64,000 nucleotides of DNA from Undaria pinnatifida (taxonomy: Eukaryota; Sar; Phaeophyceae; Laminariales; Alariaceae). A model generated the notes under the pieces. That model was not told the origin of the DNA. It was given only the letters and a program-made list of their open reading frames with translations, and made no database searches. Each line of letters opens with the position of its first letter. Position 1 is the first letter of the stretch. Below are positions 26,411 through 37,319 of the stretch, in pieces. The stretch spans positions 6,601,974-6,665,973 of the forward strand of contig JABAKD010000015.1 of NCBI GenBank assembly GCA_012845835.1. The letters run 5' to 3'. The position numbers were made by a program, and so were the translations under genes.

Positions 26411-28200
26411 GCAGCCGTGTAAGTCATATGGGCGAGCCATTATAGGCGGGCGGGGTATGATCGCGATCGCTCCGTATTGACTATATGTCGTCGTATTCGA
26501 TATTATGTTAGATACGCCACGTTCATCAACACTCGATGGCTGCGGGGGTGTGACCCAATGTTATCGTCGGGATGAGGCCGTAGTATCAACATCCCTCCAT
26601 CTCCGCGTGTCATAATCTCCCTTCAGCACACGATGGGATGCTTTCACGTCCAACTCCTCAACCGACAGTGCAAACCCGGTGTCTCCAATATTCATCAATC
26701 GGTACGGCGTCCCCCTTGTCGTCTTTACGAGCCCCTACCACGTGCCGTCAAAAACGTGGCAGGCCACAGACCGATATACCTCGGTGCACCCACGCATATC
26801 CCCGCCCCCCTGCAGCTTCGCTTGAGGGTTTCCTTCTTCAACTTTTCTCCTTGGAGGGAGCCGTGAACGCGACTTCACCAAAACTTCTGGTACGGTTGGC
26901 TATTACGCGAAATACGACATTGAGATCTATTCCCCTACCTTCAATTTTAACTCGCACTCCAACTTCACGTTTAGTTCAGTACTTGAGCTGGAAGTGGTCT
27001 CGGCATGGAACAGCGCCATGCAAACTGTATTCGATTCGACCCTGTGTTAATATGTTATGCCTACGCAAAATTTCGCGGGAGACACCGAGGAGCGCCTCTG
27101 AGAGACGTGTGGTTTCGCACACGTTTCATCCGACAGTGCCACTGCCGCCGCTGAAGCTACCGCGACCGCTAGACCAAGCGGTCGCACGCGCACGGCCGAC
27201 TAGTTAACCACCACACGGCGTCGGCTGAATCACTCGACTCGACATCTCCCACTGGTTGAACGCTGATTGGCCCTTGAGAACCTAGTTGGCGATGCCGTGG
27301 GAGTGTCTCATGGGGAGGTCGTGAAACCCCGCGGTCGCGGGCACGCGATCGAAGCCTTCCTCGGAATACACCGTTTGAGGATGCGACGATGGGACAGCAA
27401 CAAACAAGGTAGCGGGCCGTTTCGTGTACAAGTAATCAATTTCGTAGCATATTGAAGGCTTTATTATTTTCCATTATTTGCTGCAGTGACGCGTTTCGTC
27501 CCTGTTGTTTTGAAGCCGTCGATATCGGGCGCGTGGGAGACTAGGGACCCTCTCCCCTTAATCGGCACGTCGTAAAAAGGCGTACACACATATCTCGGCA
27601 AATATCGGCAGATTCTAACGTGGACATGAAGACGGCAACAACATGGCCACCGTTGACTTGTCAGGGTCGCACACTGCACCTTCGGGGTGGAGTCCTTGGT
27701 GAAGAATCGGTCCGACTTGAGACGGCGGCTGGTCATGACGATGAAGGCGTGGGAATATTTCTCGTTGGAGCAGCAGTGTAACACAAATTAAAAATAAAGG
27801 AGGTGGAGGGGCGTGAGGAAATCGGAAACCTGATCACGGCGGCGCTCGGAAAGGTGAAAATGATCACAGACTCGTGTTACAAAATAAAAATACGTAAATC
27901 AGAGCAGTACATACGCCAACGGTATGTCAGATCCGCAGACTGGAGCACAACCTACTCATTTATAAAACGGGTGTGGACGACGGGAGGGAGGCGCGGAAAC
28001 TGAACAAAATACATTTGTTGAAAAAGGCTAAAAACGCCGGGAGGAGAAAGGAAATAACAAGAAAATCACACAGGGCAAAAAAAAGTGAGGCTTCCTTACC
28101 CATCAAACAGAGCAGACGCCACAAGCAGGGGATTACCGTAAACGCGCTTTCTACGTACAGGTATCCTGGTTTTTTTAACAAAACCATGGGATATTTTGCT
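26411..28200. other. Intergenic stretch without recognised gene
   Basis: Several open frames of 60-190 codons occur, for example plus 26638-27207. None shows a known domain or conserved spacing. The GC content falls at about 27780-28190, where lysine-rich frames read over A-rich DNA. Confidence 0.4.
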
Positions 28201-29412
28201 CGGTGAGGTCTGCGCTGGCGTTCGTCGAAGTTGGAAGGCTTCTCGGGAGTGCTATACAAGATGTGTCACCCTCGGGAAGCCTGCCGACTTCGGTGAACGG
28301 GCCAGATCCGAGGACAGTTGCGACATTGACCAAATAGTCCAGTTTCTCCCACGATATACTGGCTGGTAAGTGGCAATGGTCGGGGCCGATACACGTCTAT
28401 CGGGTTACGCGCGATCATTACCGTTCATGTACTAACCTGTGCCTCGCAGGAAGCCCCCACGTATCCTGTGGAGATCCCACCTGTCTTTGAAACGTGTGAG
28501 TAGGTTTTTGGCGACGCACTGGTTGGCAAGCGTCAACGCTCGTGAACGGTGTGCGCCGGTCGGTAACATGTGCAGTGCGTAGGTGCCCTCGTACGGTACA
28601 TTCTGGCATTCCATTACTTATTAATTACAATGGCTGCGGCGGGGAACTTTCAAAGTGCGTTAACCACTCAGATTAGGTGCACTGCATCCGGTAGCGCGTC
28701 GTCAACTTCGGATAACGCAGAGTGCATAGATTTAGAGGTTGGGGATTGAGTTCGTTACCTCCCGATTGGTACGCAAGTTGGAGTCCTTGGCCCGTTGGCT
28801 CACATTCATGCTGTGACCCAATTGACGGGCATCGTTGGAGATTGCTCTCACCTGACAACCAGTGCCTCGGGAGAAGCGCTTACTCACCTGGTGGTGATCC
28901 CGAAAATGACCGGGGTGTCTATCAGGAAGAACCTGGTAGATATCCCCCCTTTCGAGACATCTAGCAAGTATGTAGGTTCTCCGCAAGGCCCTGGTTCTTA
29001 AACAGCAACTATCGGTGCGCGTCAACGGGACCGTCGTCTTTTGCTAACGAGTGTCTCGCGGGAGAAGCCTGACTACCTGGTGGGGATCTCATTTTTCCTC
29101 GAAGATGGCCTGTTTACTGAAGTCGGAAAGTTTTGTTGCGCCGTTCCGAACACCCCCGAGAAGCGTCCCGACTTCAGTGCACGGCCAGCTTCCAGGGTGG
29201 GCAGGATGACCACGATGTAGTCAAACTTCTCCCTCGCGGCATTGATCGGTAATCGACAACAACCGCGAACGGTGCGCATCGAACGAGTCACGCGTGTTTG
29301 TGACCGCTTACTAACCGGTATCTGCAGAAGGAACATATAATCTACCGGTTGGATATCCTGCCTGTCCTGGGAGCTGGCTGGTACGCCGAAGTGGTAAGGC
29401 TCTTCGAGGGTA
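28200..29412. repeat. Array of degenerate USP exon-12 copies in both orientations
   Basis: Seven copies resemble USP exon 17528-17607, which encodes KKLTDMVEIPTVLDVGPF then TEVGRLFK. Plus-strand copies: about 28210-28245 (FVEVGRLL); 28449-28495 (EAPTYPVEIPPVFET); 28868-28960 (REALTHLVVIP, KNLVDIPPF); 29059-29130 (REKPDYLVGISFF, GLFTEVGKF); 29322-29408 (EHIIYRLDILPVLGAG, AEVVRLFE). Minus-strand copies: 28347-28268 (EKLDYLVNVATVLGSGPF, TEVGRLPE) and 29243-29150 (EKFDYIVVILPTLEAG). Copies at 28449 and 29322 keep tactaacc or ttactaacc plus cag at their 3' splice sites, and the 28268 and 29408 copies keep GGT at the donor. No other USP exon was seen here, so this is an exon-level amplification, not a retrocopy. 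Confidence 0.8.
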
Positions 29413-29583
29413 AGAAACTTTATGTGCCAACACAGACAGGCTACGGTAGGGGCAGTCTTCTGTTTTGCAGTCGCTCGGGGTCACTTGCGCGAGCGACCCC
29501 CCTATTCCTTTGCCATCGTAAGCTTTCGTGAGCACTGTTGTTATTGTGCATAAGCTACACAGCACAAACAAAAAACGCCGCAA

Positions 29584-29829
29584 GACACATGCTACGATAG
29601 AGTAGCACTTTTTGGCTAATTTGTTTTCTGAATGACGGGGCTCCATAACCCAAACTCGTCGAAAAAAGGCCATCGTTTTCATGATTTTTGCTGTGTACCT
29701 TGACCATTTGATCATTTTGTCCGGTAGAGGTTCTATTTTTCTTTAAATCAGTTTTGGAAGAGGTCTTATGCTCCCAAAGTGGAGGAACCTCAGAGAAAAA
29801 ATTGGTGCACTTCTATCGTAGAACGCGTC
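29584..29829 (-). mobile_element. TIR element family member 1 (246 bp)
   Basis: Noncoding element with ends atgctacgatagagtagcac and ggtgcacttctatcgtag, which are inverted copies of each other. The core has tgaatgacggggctcc. Four relatives lie at 30477, 33550, 39880 and 42465. By size, TIRs and lack of coding it is MITE-like. This copy is reversed relative to the last three. Confidence 0.85.
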
Positions 29830-29832
29830 GAA

Positions 29833-30012
29833 AGTATTTTTCTCCGCCGTGCAGTACAGACAGATGTACTCGCGCGAGTGGCTCAAACCGGTAATGAAAA
29901 TGAGAATACCCGACCTACCGTAGCCTTGTTCTGCAACACTACAGTAAATGTAACTACTTTCCATATTTTGGACATCATGACCGTCGAGGGCAACCACTGG
30001 GCCCTGGAGTGA
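29833..30012 (+). other. Short frame ending GNHWALE
   Basis: Open frame after the TIR element, closing with HILDIMTVEGNHWALE and a stop. The HWAL word recalls Ulp1-type cysteine proteases, but the match is too short to call. It may be part of a lost exon. Confidence 0.2.
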
Positions 30013-30476
30013 CCTCAAATAGCCTTGTCGAGTTAATCGTGAAGTTAGCTTCTCCGAGTGGTAGGTTAAGTGACGACAACAACATGAGAAGCGGTGGATG
30101 CATTGGTTTATCTATCATAGTTCCAGTACCCCTGCGATAGGCTAATCGCAGTGCCTAACTTTTTTGTTCTGACTAGACTATTATTGCAGTTTCAAGAGCA
30201 GGCCGTCAACTCTCACCAACGTGGATTTAGACGGCCTGGATTACTGTAGTTCGTCGGGAAAACGGTTGATTTTCAACCGATCGCCCAATGTACCTACGCC
30301 AGTACCCAAACCGCGAATCAACATACCCTTGGCGCGGGAGTAAAACGATGAAGAGAGGTACATTGTCGTAAACCTATAGACTATATTGGGTGTATTAGCA
30401 GTTTTCTCAGTTTTCTCACCTGCTGGACTCAATGACTCGCCGTTACAGCGGCTCTACCTCTATTTCACCCAACGAG

Positions 30477-30735
30477 GCGTGCTAAGACAGGGGTGGCACG
30501 TTTGGGCTAAAACATTTTCTGGACGACGGACGACGGGGCTCCTTCACCCAAAATCGTCGGAACGTTACTCTGGTTTGGCGAAAATAATAATCATTAGTTG
30601 CATATCTAGAGCGTGGGATTTTCCATCGGGTTGCACTTTTTTTTTCATCGACTGTGCTTGGGTGAAGGCATAGACCTCTTCAAGCGGTTATGAGCCTCAG
30701 AACACACACATGGTGCACCTCTACGGTGGCATGCG
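30477..30735 (-). mobile_element. TIR element family member 2
   Basis: Same family and orientation as the copy at 29584, with ends gcgtgctaagacaggggtggca and tggtgcacctctacggtgg. It contains tctggacgacggacgacgggg and cccaaaatcgtcgg. It is more diverged than members 4 and 5. Confidence 0.75.
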
Positions 30736-31645
30736 CATCCAACCGCAGAATCCCTAGTGTGCGACCTGCAGGCGGTGGTGAACCACATTGTTACCTGGTC
30801 GCACCAGTCTGGGGATTTAGATACCCCCTCGTATATCTGGTACGACCCCAGCCACCCTGACGCTGTACTCTGACGATTAATCGACGACTGCCGCGCTGCG
30901 CAACTATGCCATGCGCAGCGTGATGGCTTGGGTTGGTCATCGGAGGGCAGAGTCAGGGTGGTTGGGATCGCACTGGGTGTACGTGTATATGTGTACCTAC
31001 ATCGCCAGGCAGCTGTGACCAGGTGATGCAGTCAACCACGGCTTGTAGGCCGTGCACCAGCGATTCTGCGGTGAAGGGACCTAGAGGTAGGGGCGTTGTA
31101 GCCCCAAGACGTTGGATCCCGCGCGTGCGCTGCCTACACCGCTAGTGATTGGTGGTGTAGGTACAATGGTACAATGACATCAACGCGTTCACAGCCCACA
31201 CAGACACGGCATTGACAAACTATGCTCACATCTGTCTTACGACACGCTCGTCGTGGCAGGCGTCGGTAGGTCATCGGAGCACAGAGTCAAGGTGGTTGGG
31301 GCCGTACTACGAGTAAATGGAGAGTTGATGACCGCTGAAAGTCAAAGTTTGCCAAGCTGTGGTGTCTGTATTGGGCGATGCGTTTTTTCCGCACGCATGG
31401 AACAAGAGGTGAAAGTAAAAAATCGTCAGAGTAGTAACGAATGTTGGGTATGCACGCTAGGTAGTAATCGTGCACATATCCGTGCGCGCCAAAACAATTT
31501 GCATGAACTAATTCAAACATCTCACACATTTTGGGGTAAAAGCAATTCGCATTAAACATCCTTATGGGTCGACGAGCGTAGTTAAGGCAAGGCTGTGCAC
31601 TGGCATACGAGGCTAATGGTAGACAGGCTTGGACAGGTATCAATT
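30736..31645. other. Stretch without recognised gene
   Basis: It has partial internal similarity, gtcatcgga...cagagtca.ggtggttggg, at about 30937-30966 and 31269-31301, which suggests an old duplication. Short frames only. Confidence 0.4.
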
Positions 31646-31649
31646 GAAA

Positions 31650-32490
31650 CATACTCCGGAGTAGTTAGGAAAAATAGTCGATGGGGCATCCCCGGACACG
31701 CTATTACGTGGTAAGCAGTTGGGGTAGGAGACCGATGCACATTTGGCAGCGCCGGGAAAGCTTGTCAATACATGGCGCTCGCAGGGGACGACTAGTAGAC
31801 AGTCTCGGACCAGCTATTTGGATATAGTTGCCACGCAGCACCTTCTCTGAGGCTGTCTACTACTTGTCCCATCCATGCGAAATCCTTCCCCTGACAAATT
31901 TTCTTACAGCGGCAAAGACAACTCTCCCACGGAATACGCTTCCTCACAGCCCCGACTTGTAGCTTTCGATTTCACGCCTAAACGCCAAGCGTGCATCAAA
32001 CTTTAGCCTCAACTGTACACCCTCTGATAGCGCGTCCGATGGTGCTCAATAAATCACCATGGGACAAATAGTCGACAGCATCGAACAATCTACTGCGTGG
32101 TGTACAGTGTGAGAAGGTAGTCGATGGGCACCCTCGGACGCGTTATCACGTGGCCAACAGGTGCCACTAAAGTTCGATGCACAATTGGTGTTCAGCCAGC
32201 TGAGCGTTAATGCCGAGTAGGGGCATGTAGAAGCTTTCTTAGGACAGTATTTATTTGTCTTTGTTCGTAGTAGCAAAAGCGTGGCAGAGGAAGGGACTCG
32301 TATGGAACGCGCAGTGGACAGTCTTGGACCATAATAACTGCGTGATACCAGTATACAATTTGGGGTGGTAGTCTATGGAGCATCCTTGGATACACGATCA
32401 CGTGGTATATAGTTGGGGTTGACGTTCGATGTACATTTGGATTTTTACCGGTTGAGCGTCAGCGACTCGTTGGGGACGGGGGAGCGGTGG
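31650..32490. repeat. Second cluster of the 210-245 bp repeat family
   Basis: Three diverged units near 31665-31800, 32070-32240 and 32330-32490. They share 'gtag.cgatgggc..cc.cggac.cg..atcacgtgg' and 'cgatgcaca.ttgg' with the units at 18.7-19.4 kb. They are spaced by unrelated sequence and are more degenerate than the first cluster. Confidence 0.7.
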
Positions 32491-32919
32491 CCTTTACGGG
32501 TCTGCAAAAGGCGCAGCAACCTTACCCGCCTCAGACGCGTACAAACGGTGTGGAAGTCCGCTGATGGCACTCTGTATGTGAGCCCTGCAAGCGTTTGCAT
32601 GGTTGTACATGGGATGATTGTGCGGCCCTAGCTCGTGTATGAATTTCAAAGTGTTAGTCGAGAAATGCGTATCGCACGACGCGCATACAAGTATGGGGGG
32701 AGGATGCACCAGACATTGTGTCACAATCGTTTTTGTGGACCCTGCACAACGCCTCCGGATGAAGTACTATATACGTATGCCTTCGGCATGGGTAAATAGG
32801 CTTTGGGTCATTGGCCTCAGGTCGGATATCTTTAGGCCCAATAATACCCAGGTGTGTTCCACACTAATACACCTGGTAGCAGTATGAATAGTAGCATGGC
32901 ACAGTAGTGTAGTGCCGGC

Positions 32920-32934
32920 AGTAGCAGCAGCAGG

Positions 32935-32965
<31 letters not shown>

Positions 32966-33052
32966 TAAGAAGCAAACGGGGCAGGAGCAGTAGCAGAAGC
33001 AAGAGCAGGACCAGGACCAGGACCAGGACCAGCAGCAGCAGCAGCAGCAGTG
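32920..33052. repeat. (GCAGGA)n / (CAGGAC)n / (CAG)n microsatellite
   Basis: Compound purine-rich microsatellite. On the minus strand it would read poly-(Ala/Pro) and (Gly-Pro) in frame with the gypsy fragment immediately upstream. Confidence 0.9.
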
Positions 33053-33310
33053 GCGTCGGCCTTTTCGGTAAGGGTGGGGTTGATCCTGAACGGGTGGGGG
33101 GTGACCGGTGCGTTGTCCGGGGGTACTTTGACCTCGAACGGCATCAGTGAGCACGAGCCCAAGTCTGTTTTCGTGGTGGAGAAGGCGTCCTGTAATTCGC
33201 AGAGAACGCCACCCAGCTTGTCGATCACCGATGGGGACCATCCAGAACCGTGAATATTGAAGACGACATCGCGTGCAATGATACGGTCCCAGAATTTGAA
33301 GAAACTACTC
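32930..33310 (-). pseudogene. Ty3/gypsy polymerase fragment (protease-RT linker)
   Basis: The minus frame (33228 downward, with similar sequence continuing upstream) contains ELQDAFSTTKTDLGSC, then PFEVKVPPDNAPVTPHPFR and INPTLTEKADA. This is the well-known gypsy block just before RT: L..f.dvFs..k.DlG, then iplkdd.Pv..rPyR..P...ek. The RT that should follow is replaced by the microsatellite, so only this fragment survives. Confidence 0.75.
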
Positions 33311-33549
33311 CATTAGTTGGCGTCGAGGCAGTCAAGGAGTTTTGGGCACGGGGCTTTCGGTGGTGGATGGGGGTCGGCTGGTGATGGGCTCTTGTTGGTC
33401 ACAGGGGCGTTATCGCGGAGGGCGTGTACGCCCGGCGTCGGGGGGGGGCGGCTGGGGAGATCAAAGAAGGTTGCCGAAGGGTGGATAGTGGTACAGGGAG
33501 AGCGAGGTTCCGACGGGGGCACCCGGCTCGAGGTCGGTGAAGCCCGCCA

Positions 33550-33777
33550 GACGCGTGCTACGATAGAGGTGCACCACTTATTTTCTGATGTTCCTCAATT
33601 TGGGAGTTTAAGACCTCTCCCGAAAACTGATTTTGCAGAAAAATCAAAAAGAAAAATCCCTTCGCCTAGGTACACAACGAGAACCATGAAAAAAAAACGG
33701 CGCATTTCCGACGATTTGGGTTAAGGAGACCATTATTCAGAAAAAAATCACACCTAAAGTGCAACCTCTATCGTATC
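33550..33777 (+). mobile_element. TIR element family member 3
   Basis: Ends acgcgtgctacgatagaggt and gtgcaacctctatcgtat are inverted repeats of about 20 bp. Core: ttccgacgatttgggttaaggagaccattattcag. Noncoding. Confidence 0.88.
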
Positions 33778-34670
33778 ATTAAAGCGGGGAGTTGACTTAG
33801 GAAGAGTGTCTTTAAAGCGGGGTCGACTGTACCATATTATGTATACAGCGAATACGTAGTGTCGACTTTTTTCCAGACCCAAAAGTTCATTCACGGCAAA
33901 GTATATAAGCGATAAATGAGTGATGCTGCGCTGATTGACGTACATAAATATTCCTTCATACCAAGTATCCTAACCCCCCCCCCGCGTTTTCCTGCAGTGC
34001 AAGACAGAGAAAAGCAAGACTGAAACTTGGTATTTCCCTAGACTATAATAGTGTTATGTATATAGTACTATTAGTAATGCAGTGTAGCTGCGTATAGGGT
34101 TGCATGTGGTGCAGCCTGTATATCACCTACATTAGTTACGTTTATTATACAATCCGTCCTCTGCTTGTTGTCTGTTGAAAGAAAGGAATGGATCCGGAAA
34201 TTCCGATGGGGTGGTACGTACTCGTAATGCAGAAGAACTGTTGAGTTCATTTTTTTTTTTTGCGATTCTCCTTAGACTAATCTGTTAACCCATTCGGAAA
34301 TGAAAAATATATACATTCCCCACTAATTTCAAGTTTTTTTTTTTTTTGGAAACACCTGCGCGGAATAACAAGTGTTTTAAGAGGTACTTTTGGATATTCG
34401 ATCGGAAGTATACCCGGGGAACCATAGCTACGTATCATATGTGGTGTGGAAAATGATGGGAAAAAAAGCTGCACAGACAAAGCGACTGATCGCCATGGCC
34501 CAAAGGTCAGATCGGCTCTATTTTATCCTTTGCACATAAAAGTGGTATATACTATTATTAATAGTACAATTTACAAGGTCATCATTTTGGTAAACACCTC
34601 CACCATGCCCCCTAGATTATAGAACTTCTTACTAGTATAACCAAAATGCCACTAGTATAACTGTAGTCCC
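33778..34670. other. AT-rich stretch without recognised gene
   Basis: Several T and A runs (34250-34261, 34334-34347), a C9 run near 33974 and only short frames. Confidence 0.4.
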
Positions 34671-34671
34671 T

Positions 34672-34760
34672 GGTGCAGTATCCGAGAATCGAACTCGGGT
34701 TGCGTGGATGGGTTGCGTGTTCCGCCTGCTCTCGTCACATACATGGTACTTGTTCGTTCG
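34672..34760 (-). pseudogene. tRNA-like 3' half with encoded CCA
   Basis: The minus strand reads a perfect T arm (CCGAG, loop TTCGATT, CTCGG), then ATACTGC, A and CCA. No matching 5' acceptor strand (GCAGTAT) was found upstream, so it is not a functional tRNA. A genome-encoded CCA suggests retroposition from a mature tRNA. Confidence 0.5.
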
Positions 34761-35029
34761 GTACATCGAAGGAGAGCGTAGGTGCATTCTTCAAGGGGCT
34801 GTTCGTTCGGTACTTCCAAGGAGGGGCGTTGTTTGCTTTGCATTGGCCGCAGACACTTAGTTGCTTATTTCGTACAACATGGGTCGAGGTCATAACGAGA
34901 TGGCATGTTGGTGGCAGCAAGGCGGCGGATGCATCCTGCATGCAATGTGGACGAAATGTTGGCATGCCTCAATGTTATAAATATATCGTTCGATAAGCGA
35001 TGTATTCATGCACGCACAGCAAGTAGCAT

Positions 35030-35105
35030 TCCCTTGTAGTCCAACTGTTAGGATATACGACTTTCAATGGTATTAGGCCCGGTTTCAATTCCGGCCAGGG
35101 AGCCA
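35030..35105 (+). pseudogene. tRNA-Glu(TTC)-like sequence with encoded CCA
   Basis: It folds as a tRNA: acceptor TCCCTTG/CCAGGGA, D arm GTCC/GGAT, anticodon loop CTTTCAA (TTC, Glu), T loop TTTCAAT, discriminator G and CCA. One mismatch each in the acceptor (T-C), anticodon (G-G) and T stem (C-C), plus an encoded CCA, argue for a retroposed pseudogene or SINE head. Confidence 0.65.
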
Positions 35106-35735
35106 TGTTACGGAGAGGGACCCTGTGCCCTCCACGATTTTGTTACTTTTCCTGCCAATTCTTCTTTAGTGTGAGGCGCCGAAAGCGAGACTCATATTCA
35201 AGCATATTGTGTCTGACGTGGTTGCTTCTTGATTCAAGCGAGCGGACGGATTTGTCGATAGGGATGGATCACGAGCGTGCAGATAGCGCTCCAGGTGTCA
35301 CAGGTGCAAGCGTTTCGCGCCAGTTATTCAGTCTCAGCGCTCAGTTTACAGGTTCACAGTGCTCAAGTTCACAGGTTCACAGTTTCAATGCTTTCGTGCT
35401 TTCTAAGTGGTCGACCTACCCCAGCTCTCCATCTGAGCCCACGCACGTTGGTCGATCCCCTCCTATGCTATCCCTCCGACGTCCTGCAACTCCGGTTCGT
35501 TTGCATAAAATATGGAAGAATGTCTCTTGCTCGCCATGACATGTCTCATCATATTCCAGTTCGCCCTTTTGTGATTTTCTCCCACATATACATCCTTATC
35601 AGCTATGTATGTACGGCTGGCAACTTCTTTTCTGGCATAGTCTTTAAGTGATATACCCATTTCAGCTTTCTCGAGCCTCCAATTGTTTTAAAGGGGTACA
35701 TTCCTAGTTCTGCTCTTAATAGTGCGGTCGCCTCG

Positions 35736-36408
35736 CCATGGTGCCTTTCCTGTGGTTGGTTTGCCATATGATAGCCTTTCCTACCCCCCCCCCCCGCCAC
35801 ACCGGCGATATGCGGTAGTTTCTAGAGCTTTTTATGCCCCCCCCCCCCGCCACACCGGCGATATGCGGCAGGTTCTAGAGCCTTTTCTGCCCCCCCCCCC
35901 CACCACACCGGCGGTACGCGGCAGGTTTATGATGGGTGGCTTTTGCCTTGTTGTAGGGTCTGTGTTTCTTTCAACTGCTTTTCTTCGCGTGTTTCTGGCT
36001 CCATAGCCAGACCGTTAGAGGCGTGGGAGTGGGTTTCGAGGAGCCGCATCTTCGACTCATGGTCTAGTTCGTAGAACCGGAATTTCCTCGAATCTCCCAT
36101 ATTTCTGCGTATGTATGCGGCTCATCAGGGTGGGCTAGTGTTATAATACGTCCTCGAAAGGCCTGTAATTCTCCGTATTGAGATAATTTGGATGGGTTTC
36201 GTAGATAAGGATGGCGTTTTATATTCGGGATAGTCAGGAAATAGATCGGAGGCACGACGAGCCTCCGATCTCAAAAAAAGCCATCCGGCGCTCTGGTGGA
36301 ATCGAATAAAGCTACGACTACGAAGGCTGAAAGAAAGTGAGTGCTCACCGAGGACCTGCTCAATTAGCAGACCTGCAGGGGGCACTCTGTGTCTCCGCCC
36401 AATACCCT
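35736..36408. mobile_element. Insertion of about 670 bp splitting the LINE
   Basis: Lies between the LINE blocks CSSTMINTV and ATALLRAELG, which should be adjacent. It contains the 57-bp C-rich tandem repeat and unrelated sequence. No coding capacity or clear terminal repeats were recognised. Confidence 0.6.
35784..35930. repeat. Tandem repeat, three units of about 57 bp
   Basis: Each unit is a C10-C14 run followed by gccacaccggcgatatgcgg or a one- to three-base variant and agttctagagcctttt-like sequence. It begins near 35786. Confidence 0.92.
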
Positions 36409-37319
36409 TACAGTATTAATCATCGTACTTGAGCATCCAGGTATATATATGTAGCTGCTGCTGTCATCTGCACTGTTTCCGGTTGTTTTACGAACTTCGC
36501 GTTCCCTTCCCATATTCTCCTCCATAGACTACTCTATTTGTAGCTTTGGTACAAATACACTCATCAGAATACAGCTTTCAATCCTGGCGTCAAGGTGCGA
36601 CTCTGTTACGATGACATCCATCTTGCCTACTTGTGATTTACCCTTTCCTGTGATTACTTTCGTCATCATGTGCGCATCCAAGAAGAGCAGTCCTTGAGAT
36701 CTCTACACCAAAGTGCGTATACTGGTCCACGATCCCTGTGTCATCTTCTCCCCACTTCCATTGCAGGCTACGGGACTCGCCTCATCTTCGTAACATACAT
36801 CTACACCATATTTGGACATTTCCCCGTCCAGCATCTCAGAACTTGTCCCACATTATTACATCGTATTTTTCATAATTCTCCACATTTTTTCTCTGATGAT
36901 ATCATCCCAATTTCCCACGTATGTCATATGTTTCCACAACTCTTTCCTCCATACTGTGTCATAGGTCTTCTGTACATACATCTAGAAAGAAACAGTACAT
37001 CGTTAGCCCGGCGTCTTTCCTACGTTGAATTATCTTGCCTAATAATGTGTACACATGGTCTACGCAGCTACGATTTGGCCTAAACCCTGCTTGCCTTTGT
37101 GGGAGGGGGTGGAGAGGAAACGGAGGTGGCTGCGAGCAAAATATTTTACCTGCGTGCTAAATGCAGATGCCCAATATTTTGAAGGTCAACTGTAAGGTGG
37201 ATGGGAGCAAAACTGTTTTACGTGATGATGTTTTTACCTTAGTAGTGCTGTTAGTTTTGATTTCCGTATAATTTGAGTACTACTACGAATGGTGACTACG
37301 GTATGCTGTGCTATTATGT

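Larger units (their letters stand above)
35463..37090 (-). pseudogene. Non-LTR (LINE) reverse transcriptase remnant
   Basis: Minus-strand RT with frameshifts: GFRPNRSCVDHVYTLLGKI at about 37085, then FFLDV and KTYDTVW (RT motif with the first catalytic Asp) near 36970, YTHFGVEIS (the yLGv.iS block), KVITGKGKSQVGKMD, HLDARIESCILMSVFVPKL (near 36560), and CSSTMINTV (near 36415). The protein resumes at ATALLRAELGMYPFKT, KLKWVYHLKTMPEKKLPA (about 35735-35600) and TYIADKDVY. The break between 36408 and about 35735 is an insertion. Confidence 0.82.

Noticed and set aside
29833-30012. Ulp1-like protease fragment (NHWALE)
   Set aside because: Only a four- to five-residue resemblance; no His-Asp-Cys context.
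34672-34700. TGGTGCAGTATCC as an LTR-retrotransposon primer-binding site
   Set aside because: Complementarity to a tRNA runs through the whole T arm, far longer than a usual primer site, and no LTR was seen to its left; a tRNA-derived pseudogene is simpler.
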